This document shows, piece by piece, positions 56,101 to 64,000 of a DNA stretch of 64,000 bases; position 1 is the stretch's first letter; each line of letters starts with the position of its first letter. The DNA comes from Pleurodeles waltl. Taxonomy: Eukaryota; Chordata; Amphibia; Caudata; Salamandridae. The stretch is from the NCBI RefSeq assembly GCF_031143425.1, contig NC_090444.1:1349436323-1349500322 (forward strand), given 5' to 3'. The notes beneath the pieces were generated by a model, which was given only the letters and a program-made list of their open reading frames with translations, had not been told where the DNA came from and did no database searches. The position numbers and the translations under genes were made by a program.

Positions 56101-56213
56101 TCCTCAGATTTTGTAGTTAGCAAAACTCTGTCAGGAGGTAAAGACCCTCTGCAACCACCAACTTTGCTCATGTTTAGGAATTTGAATGAATGGAAAACCT
56201 GAAATAAAAACAA
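53141..56213 (-). pseudogene. Decayed ORF of an uncharacterised, repeat-like protein family
   Basis: Read right to left: a Cys-bearing start (SEDSFNKEKFFICQ, 56213-55950); then, across stops, a second zinc-like part (YHCNKCYKLYTKEK near 55920), a basic stretch (55870-55640), a middle, CDEGVFHFEVDMFM (54130-53927), DALIEAKIFGSKAVQSVLRA and LQGMLIISGAIETLRWNAFW (53985-53686), and LVHPDNEGDWELHLKTVKSL (53600-53388). The order and wording recall a large family of unnamed animal ORFs with an N-terminal Cys cluster, found in many copies in other genomes. I do not know its biochemistry. The copy is full of stops. Confidence 0.6.
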
Positions 56214-57189
56214 TATTAAAATAAATTACCAATATGATGGCTAAAACACATCATTACAGAGCCCCAATTTTGGAAACTGGCGTAAAGGTTGCTCTCCGGA
56301 GTTATTTTCTTTCTCTTCAAGAATACTTGACCCCCAAAACCTGTGTTTTAACAGCTAAATTAAGTATATAGGTCTCATGGTTCCTGAAATATTACATCAT
56401 CACTGCAACACATCGGCCATTTTTAAAAATGACATCCAGAAAAAACGGCCCAGATTAACATTGTCTTCCAAGCTAAATTACTTCTCTGATGACACGAAAA
56501 CACAAATCAAATATGAAAATCTCTGGGAAATAATTTTTGTATAAAAAAAATCCCTTCTCGGTCTAATATTTTCTTGTATCTTTTGCAACTTAGTTGTGTC
56601 ATTAGTCCTGTGCTATGTGCACTTTGTACTGCATATATTTGCAGTGCAACTATAACCTACGATATTCTTAACATTATTCTTCTGAAATTTTCAGGTTTTG
56701 AAGCCAGAAAAACAGGGATGTTCATTGTTGATGGATACAAGACCATTATCCTTTGATATTATGATTCAGTTATAATTCGCTTAAGATCTTTTTGAGTTTC
56801 TGGCTTTATTGGATATTGGTTTTCAATTTATAGTTCATAATATGAAAGAGTCAGATTAGGGTTTTGCTACTTCATCTCATCATGCTTGATTCTTGTATAC
56901 CCTGGGAGCTAATTCTAATGCCCATTTAGTAGCATACTGACATTTAAATAACTGACTCTAGGTGGAGGAAAACACTCCCATTATAACTTTCTCCCCTCCG
57001 CCTTAATTATAACTTAATCCTCTTCAGCTAGAATTATATCATGAGTCATTTATGTGTGCCCAAATATCATTTAAATTTTTCAATATCCCCTAATGGGATG
57101 TTGTGTGGTTGGAAATTTGTGCCAGTGCAGTGATCCCACACAGAAATTTTGTGAAAATGTGATTGATTATTTATTTATTTTGTTTTTTT
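56214..57189. other. No recognisable feature
   Basis: AT-rich sequence with no supported frame. Confidence 0.4.
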
Positions 57190-59315
57190 TAAGCTAAATT
57201 TGAGGTTTGCTGAGGATTCTGGGTAAGAAAACACTGGGGGATCCGCGCAAGTCATACCTCCCTGGACACTCTCCGTTGTCTAGTTTTCAGAAATGTCTGG
57301 GTTTTGTAGGTTTCTCTAGATGGCTGCTGAGTCACGCAGGTGGACCCCCCCAGCCCCCTCCCCCTGAAAAGCAAAAAAAAAAAGGTAGTTTTGTATTCAA
57401 TAATTTTGATGTATCCACATACTGTTTTGGGGCATTTCCTGTCGGCGGCACTAGGCCTACCCACACAAGTGAGGTACCATTTTTATCAGGAGATGTGAGG
57501 AAATGCGGGATCGAAGGAAGTTTGTGGCTCCCCTCAGATTCCAGAACTTTGCAGCACCAAAATGTGAGGGAAAAAGTTTTTTTTGCTAAATTATGAGGTT
57601 TGCTAAGCATTCTGGGTAACAGAACCTGGTGAGAGCATCACAATTTAACCCATCCTGGATTCCCCTACTTGTCTAGTTTTCAGAAATGTCCAGGTTTGCT
57701 AGGTTTTCCTAGGTGCCGGATGAGCTAGAGGCCAAAATCCACAGCTAAGCACTTTGCAAAAAACAAGTCCGTTTTTTCTTTGGGAAAAGGTGATGTGTCC
57801 ATGATGTGTTTTGGGGCGTTTCCTGTTGTGGGCACTAGGCCTACCCACACCAGTGAGGTACTATTTTTATCAGTAGACTTTGGGGAATGCTGGGTGGAAG
57901 AAAGTGTGTGGCTTCTCTCAGATTCCAGAACTTTCTATCACCGAAATGTGAGGAAAAAGTGTTTTTTGCCAAATATTGAGGTTTGCAAAGGATTCTGGGT
58001 AATAGAACCTGGTGAGAGTGCCACAAGTTACCCCATCCTGGGTTCTCCCTCATATCTAGTTTAAAAAAAATTACAGGTTTGGTAGGTTTCCCTAGGTGCC
58101 CGCTGAGCTAAAGGCCAAAATCCACAGCTGGGCACTTTGCAAAAAACAGGTCTGTTTTCAATGTAAAAACGTGATGTGACCATGTTGCGTTTCCTGTCGT
58201 GGGCACTAGGCCTACCCACACAAGTGAGGTACCATTTTAATCGGGAGACTTGGGGGAAAACAGAATAGAAGAACAAGTGTTATTGCCCCTTGTCTTTCTA
58301 CAGTATACATTTTTTCCTTCCAAATGTAAAACTGTGTGTAAAAAAGACGTCTATTTGAGAAATGCAGAGTAATTCACATACTAGTATGGGCACTCCGGAA
58401 TTCAGAGATGTACAAATAACCACTGCTTCTGAACACCTTCTCTTGTACCCATTTTGGAAATACGAAGGTTTCCTTCATACCTATTTTTCACTCTTTATAT
58501 TTCTCCAAATGAATTGCTGTATACCCGGTATACAATGAAAACCCATTGGAAGGTGCAGCTCATTTATTGCCACTGGGTAGTTAGGGTTCTTGACCTACAA
58601 GCCCTATATATCCCCGCAACCAGAAAAGTCCAACAGATGTAACAGTATATTGCTTTCAAAAATCTGCCATAGCTGGGAAAAGTTATAGAACAAAACGTGG
58701 ACAGAAATGGCTCTCTTTTCACCTCAATTCCAATATTTTTCTTTTATTTTAGCTGTTCCTTTCTGTAGGAAAACCTTGAAGGATCGACCCAAATGACCCC
58801 TTGCTGAATTCAGAATTTTGCCTACTTTTCAGAAATGTTTAGCTGTCCGAGATCCAGCATTGATTTCACACCTATTTCTGTCACTAACTGGAAGGAGGCT
58901 GAAAACACAAAAAATGGTAAAAATGGGGTATGTCCCACTAAAATGCCAAAATTGTGTTGAAAAATGTGGTTTTCTGATTCGAGTGTTACTGTTTCTGAAA
59001 GCTGGGAATGCGATGATCTTTAGCACCGCAAACCTTTTGTTGATACCGTTTTCAGGTAAAAAAACACTTGCTTTCTTCTGCAGTCCTTTTTTTCGATTTT
59101 GTTTTTTAGCTGTAATTTGGCTAATTTCTTGGTCTCCTCCAGGGGAACCCAAAAACTCTGGGTAACTCTAGGATGTTGGGGAAAAAAGGATGCTAATTTG
59201 GCGTGGGTATCTTATGTGGACAAAACATTATAATAGCCTAAGCTCGAACTGCCCCAAATAGCCAAAAAAAGGCTTGCCACAGGAGGGGGAAAAGGCCAGG
59301 CAACGAAGGGGTTAA
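57190..59315 (+). repeat. Long non-coding interspersed repeat with internal 385 bp tandem units
   Basis: TGAGGTTTGC...GGATTCTGGGTAA recurs at 57201, 57594 and 57977 (periods 393 and 383 bp). Each unit also carries GGCACTAGGCCTACCCACAC and CAGATTCCAGAACTTT. After about 58260 a unique part follows to a polypurine-like end (GGAGGGGGAAAAGGCC...AAGGGGTTAA, 59284-59313). I recall this sequence type as a repeat that is dispersed in vertebrate genomes but cannot name it. No coding frame. Confidence 0.75.
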
Positions 59316-60444
59316 TCCTGATGCTGGAGTTGCTCACCGGATACTGTATGTTTCTCCATCCCATTGCTCCCTCTGGCACAAAGGTAAACAGACTGAGGTG
59401 TTGATCTGTCTTACTGACTCTGCAGTGAAAACAACTTTTTCCTATTCCTTTAAGTCTAAACGTTTGACATGCCACAAAGTGTGTGAAATTACCGACACCC
59501 AAGATATGTGATTTCCTCTAATGATATTCATTGCGGTATTAATGTGACTACAGAGTCAGATGCTGTGGATTGGCAACTAAGGGAATGTGGTTTTCTGTGT
59601 TGCCAACTTTATTTACGAACAAACAGTATAACCACCGGGAAACGGGCTCAGGACAAGCCCAAGGCAATGCATGTGCAGCCTACATTTCTCAATATTTGCT
59701 GAGTTTGAAGGTTGAACGTTGCCAGTTAACACTCAGACATCTTTATAGAATGGAGGTTTGACTGCATTAGCACATACAGCTCCAGTTAAACCATTCGGTA
59801 CAAAGTCTGGCCACAGCTGTGGTCAAGTTATCCCCTCTACATTCACAGCTTCTATGTAGTTGTACAACTGCTTCTGCTTAAACTGTAAATCAATGATACG
59901 CATCTTGGCCAGTGGGAATGAAAATTCAGAGAGTAGGATGTTACTTCCCAGTCAGAAACCTCTTCGATTGCCACTGTCCCTCACGCACACCAGGAGTTCA
60001 ATATGGGCACCTGTGCCTAGCTGGCTCTGTCTCCGGCTGCATTCTCCTGTAGTGATGTCTGTATGCTTGTTCAGTAATAATTGTATAGTTATTTTTTTCT
60101 GTGGTTCAGTGTGTGAGGACCACTTTCTGCACTAGTCATCAAGGAAAAATGTAACGGCAAAAAATGTTAATTAATACCTGTGAAAAGTCTTTGGCTGCTG
60201 CTAAACATGACGGGACTCGCATCCACTGGATGCCAGAGTCCAAAAACAAGTTAAGGGCTTAAGTTGTTGAATCATTCCGTGCCCTTCTGCTGTAAATTGT
60301 GTCTGTATGTGTGGTGCTGACATGAGACCCAAATACTCTGTGCTGGTATCGTTAGCTGTTCGTCCTTTACTTTACCAAATAATCTGTGCCTTCATAATTT
60401 GAAAATATTTTTGTGAAAACTCGTGTTTTTGTATATCTGTTTAG
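59316..60444. other. No recognisable feature
   Basis: No frame with domain support. It ends in a pyrimidine-rich run and TTTAG that fits a splice acceptor at 60444. Confidence 0.4.
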
Positions 60445-60619
60445 GAGACCAGAAGGCGAGAGTCTGCCTTTGGACATTTCGATGACTGCTGCATCCCTAG
60501 AGATGAAGACTCCTGAAGATTCTGTGAGGATCGGTCTTCCATCGGGGCTCCGGATTATTCCTTCTTCTTGTCGAGGAGTGCAGTACATCCCTGGAGATGG
60601 TGTACACTTGCGACTACAG
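60445..60619 (+). CDS. Possible host-gene internal exon (unidentified)
   Basis: GTATATCTGTTTAG|GAGACC is a good acceptor and CTACAG|GTTCAA a weak donor. The 175 nt between them read, in one open frame, RPEGESLPLDISMTAASLEM and onward with IGLPSGLRIIPSS and YIPGDGVHLRLQ. Composition is balanced (not low complexity), unlike the repeats around it, and no transposon motif is visible. The frame stays open past the donor to 60676. I do not recognise the protein. It could be one exon in a giant-intron gene, a processed scrap, or chance. Confidence 0.45.
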
Positions 60620-60676
60620 GTTCAAGCTTACTGCAGCACAAGTAATTGGAAGACTGGTTATTGCCGTGTCTTGTAA

Positions 60677-62729
60677 ACTGGTTCATTTATCTTTAGCGCA
60701 ACGCCTTGTGTCTTTGCCGGGAAAACACATTCTGTGATGCAGAAACACATTCAATTATAAAAACAGCAAAGCTATAGGAAAAGTAGCTGCTTTAAACTAC
60801 TCCTGTATTATTCGGAACTTGTGAAATCAAGGACTATGTGGTTAATTAAGAAAGACCATTTCAGAAATGTATCATATTACAGAATAGCGGAAGTAACTTC
60901 TATTTCGAAAACTCCTTATATATAACAGTCTGTAGTCAAACATAAGAACAGCGATCATCCATCTTGACTCCTGCTTAATAAGTATCCTAATTATCATTGT
61001 GCATACTTATTTCCAGTACGTTGTACACTCACATATACGTATGTATGTAGCCAAGGGGCACATTACATCAGAAATAGCATCATTAATAACATTACTGAAG
61101 TGACTCAATTGAACTTTTCACATAGGTCTGTTGCCAGTAGAAATATAGCCTTTCTTTCCTTATGGTCTTGGCATGGACATGTACGAGGCTATTCACAAAG
61201 GTAACTTACAGCTGTGAGCAAGTTACACATATAAGTTTACTCTTTTCAGTAAATGTACTACTTTTGTCTATTTACCATTTACAAGTGAAAACTTACTCAA
61301 AAGTGTCGACTTGCATGTCTCAGTCCCCTGAAACAAGGGGTGCAGTTGAATTTATGAGTGCAAGTTACTACAACCAAAAAGGTGCAGTAATAAGGCCAGC
61401 ACCACACATGACCAACCACTGATATTGCGATACAGAAAATAATGGTGGCAGGCATTTACTATATTTATAGATATATAATTTTGTTTGTTTGTTAGTTTTT
61501 TCACAAAAAAAAAAAAGGTTACAGGGCAGTTATAGTTAGATTGACGTTTTGCCCATACAAAAAAGTTACCACTATAATTATATTTATTCTTCTACTAAGA
61601 AACTGTGACTCGTGGCCTAAAGTTGCTTAATGCAAAAGTTATAGTATCTACAGGTAAGTATAATTATGTCTGATGAATTTCTATGGTTCTGTATGGATAA
61701 AACGTCATCTATAATATCCCTGTAGCCATTGTTTTTTTTTTTTTCCAGTGAATTTGTATATCTTTTTTAACGTAACGTAATATCTAATTATCACACGTTA
61801 ATACAACCACCACTGCGCAAGGCCTTTGGCCCTGCGCAGCAGGGGTTGGCCGCAGGGCCTGTCTGTGGCCAGGACCTACGGCCCACCCCACCTCCTTGCA
61901 AGCACCCAACCCCTTTGGCTGTGCGCAATGGGTTTTGGTGTGTGAGTATTTTTTTTTTTTTGTTTTGTTTGTTTTTTGGATCTGCGGATCCTTCACAAGT
62001 TTACACGGGGGCTATGCTGTATGAATGTACATTTTATGTATTTATTTTTAATGTAGGGTTATTAAAAATGTATCGCTAAATATTTTATTTTTATTCTAAT
62101 ATACTCTTAACCTTAAATGAATGTATCCAAAAGTCCCTGTGATTCACCGTCCTCCATCTTGCCCTCGTAATTTTCTGTTCCTCCAGGTAAACACCCAACA
62201 ACTCCTCTCTTGTTCTCCTAGCTGAGAAGTCTCCAAGTTTTTTCTGTGATACAAGGTACTTAGGTTTCATTAAAATCATCCCATGCTACCAATATTATTT
62301 TTATTGTTGTAATGGTGACGATGTCGGACAAGATTACATTAGAGGCTATTATATGCGAGATGACTAGCTGTGATCCCTTGGTGCCTCAGGTAGGGTTACC
62401 AGCAATAATGTCAAAAAAGACGGTCTTGAATGCGTATACATGTGTAACACAACAGGCATAGCTGTAATGTCCCTGATAACTACTTAATTTTATTAGTAGT
62501 AAGTATTCCATACGCCACATGATTTATCACTCAAATATGAGCTTCAAATATATTTTGGAAATTCAGATATTAGTTATGTCTTGAATACACATTCAAATTT
62601 TTGGTATGCACATATTAATTTAGCCAAGCAAATGCTCCTCCGTTAGTAGGCTGGGTCGTACACAGGAGAGCTATTGACATGTAGCTGGAGAGCCACCGGT
62701 AGCTCACAAGCTATTCCTTGGAGAATGTA
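60677..62729. other. Unassigned sequence with small repeat pieces
   Basis: It contains a short repeat start at 61191 (listed separately), A and T homopolymers (61504-61517, 61731-61745, 61951-61963) and a GC-rich inverted segment near 61818-61876 (GCGCAAGGCCTTTGGCCCTG). No coding frame. Confidence 0.4.
61185..61330. repeat. MITE-like repeat, copy 1
   Basis: ATTCACAAAGGTAAC at 61191-61205 is shared with 63945-63959 and is followed by similar words (GAGCAAGTTACACA / GAGTAATTTACACA, AGTTTACT). Confidence 0.6.
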
Positions 62730-62880
62730 GGGGTGTAGCTTTGAGGGGGGTGTTTGTGGTGTGACACCCTCAAATAAATACATTCTTGTCTCGGTAAGTT
62801 GATCAGAGGGCCATAGGTCTGGTCTGCTATGTGTGTGCCGGTTTTCTCATCATGCGCCCGGAATAAAAAAGAAAACGGTG
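62725..62880 (+). repeat. Dispersed repeat, copy 1 (partner at 63755-63890)
   Basis: GGGGTGTAGCTTTGAGGGGG, then a GTTTGACAC-type word, AAATAAATACATTCTTG, CGGTAAG, GTCTGCTATGTGTGTGCCGG. The same order occurs in the partner. Confidence 0.7.
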
Positions 62881-63754
62881 ATCTTTGATGCATAACAGGA
62901 CAGAGAGTGAGAGAGACAGAGATATACATATGGTAACTGAATTTCAAAACGTGAAACCAGATAGGTGAGCGGAAACCTTTTATTTCACAGAACCTCCTTT
63001 TACTTTATTATCGCATATGAGAGTGCCTTTAAATACTTGAGTTCAAGATTTACGTTGTACAAGCATCTCTTATGATTGGTTTAAAAGTCTATAATGTTGC
63101 TCCATCTACAGTAAGAATCTAGGCCACATTTTGGGTTAATATTACTACTTATTTGTCTCCTAGTTCCCAAATGACATTGCCGTTGTGTGTGAGGGGGGTG
63201 TTGGTTTGAGCCATTAATGATTCTAAGTTATTGTTTTAAAACGATCACTTTTAATAAGTGCCAATCTATGCTGGAATATAATCACCTGTACTGAGGTGGA
63301 ATGTTTTCACATGTTATACACTTACTTTTTAATTTTGAAGAGACTGTATCATATTTTTACATTCTGTTTGCTGCAAGATAAACTTGCCAAACTTTTTCAT
63401 GGTTTGGTTTGTGCATAGACTCTTAGAGCCAAGCCAGACCCTTGGCTCACGTCTGGCTTGCCCTATGATAATACAAGCATGCCCCCTGTACTTGCACCTC
63501 AAGCTTAGTGCATGAGGCTGTCAGTCACTTGATAAAATTATTTGTAAAAGGTGAGGGCTGGAAACATGGAGCCCTGTCTACATGCACCGATTTGACAATT
63601 CTTCCATCATGTCTTCTCAGAGCAGAGACGAAAAAGAGTATTTGCTGTAAAAATACATGTAAAAATGTGACCTCAGGGCAGGGACTCCAGATTATTGTGT
63701 TATATGTGAGTGTAGTCATGGGTTCCCAGGAAGCGCAACCAGGCCAAGCGGGCC
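62881..63754. other. No recognisable feature
   Basis: No supported frame or known repeat. Confidence 0.4.
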
Positions 63755-63890
63755 ATACAGGGGTGTAGCTTCAGGGGTTGTGGTTAGGGTTTGACACACC
63801 TTAAATTAATTCTTGGCTTGGTAGGTGGGATGGGGGCTCGGAGATGGGTCTTCTATGTCTGTGTTGGTTTTTCTCGCCCTTATTTCAGTA
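63755..63890 (+). repeat. Dispersed repeat, copy 2
   Basis: GGGGTGTAGCTTCAGGGGTT, GTTTGACACACC, AAATTAATTCTTGGC, TTGGTAGG, GTCTTCTATGTCTGTGTTGG match the order at 62725-62880. Confidence 0.7.
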
Positions 63891-63939
63891 AGAGCTTGTA
63901 ACTTGTTCATCTTTTGGACTGGAATCTTAACTATATAGG

Positions 63940-64000
63940 GCTTGATTCACAAAGGTAACATAGACTTTTGAGTAATTTACACAGTTTACTACTTTTTGGC
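63940..64000. repeat. MITE-like repeat, copy 2, cut by the window edge
   Basis: GATTCACAAAGGTAACAT opens the same sequence as 61185-61330. It continues past the right edge. Confidence 0.6.

Noticed and set aside
59860..60135. 91-codon plus-strand frame as a host exon
   Set aside because: No splice sites at its edges and no conserved-looking block; length is within chance expectation.

Overview
The window looks like a stretch of a very large vertebrate genome, most likely a salamander or newt. I infer this from the content: almost nothing but interspersed repeats of many superfamilies, two DIRS tyrosine-recombinase retrotransposons, several L1-type LINEs, endogenous retroviruses, a chromovirus-type Ty3/gypsy element, a long PIF/Harbinger transposon and many palindromic MITEs. 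There are no operons, ribosome binding sites, tRNA or rRNA genes, or CRISPR arrays. Only one short segment (60445-60619, +) looks like a possible host exon, so the window probably lies in intergenic or giant-intron DNA.

Layout. 1-1678 is the 3' end of a gypsy chromovirus with its LTR. 4129-4656 is a MITE-like element. 7206-12470 is a decayed minus-strand endogenous retrovirus (ERV1) with a 0.9 kb composite MITE inside its integrase. 13047-17956 is a structurally complete DIRS element (minus strand) with diagnostic inverted termini and an internal complementary region. 20160-24985 is a second, older DIRS (plus strand) with the same architecture. 25.9-31.3 kb holds a DIRS scrap and two minus-strand L1 copies. 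31.3-36.7 kb is a second minus-strand endogenous retrovirus (ERV2). 36.9-40.6 kb is a third minus-strand L1, broken by a MITE.

41015-53134 is an LTR retrotransposon whose 5' LTR is split by an 8.74 kb PIF/Harbinger transposon (41624-50361). The transposon has matching terminal inverted repeats and a TTT flank on both sides. It carries a Myb/SANT-like gene (+, two exons), a HARBI1-type DDE transposase (-), and a second Myb/SANT-like gene (+, at least three exons) with a long Pro/Ser/Thr-rich tail that runs into tandem arrays. The retrotransposon carries a SAP-like Gag N-terminus and a 37-codon tandem repeat, has lost pol, and has a truncated 3' LTR.

53.1-56.2 kb is a decayed minus-strand ORF of an uncharacterised, apparently mobile family. 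57.2-59.3 kb is a non-coding interspersed repeat with an internal period near 385 bp. The rest to 64 kb is mostly unassigned, with small dispersed repeats.

How the parts relate. The Harbinger is the most interesting unit. Harbinger transposition is known to need a DDE nuclease plus a Myb-like partner; this copy has two different Myb-like proteins. Every gene carries one or a few apparent 1-2 nt frameshifts, so this copy looks inactive while its consensus should be recoverable from relatives. All calls come from reading the sequence and from memory of protein families; no database search was run.
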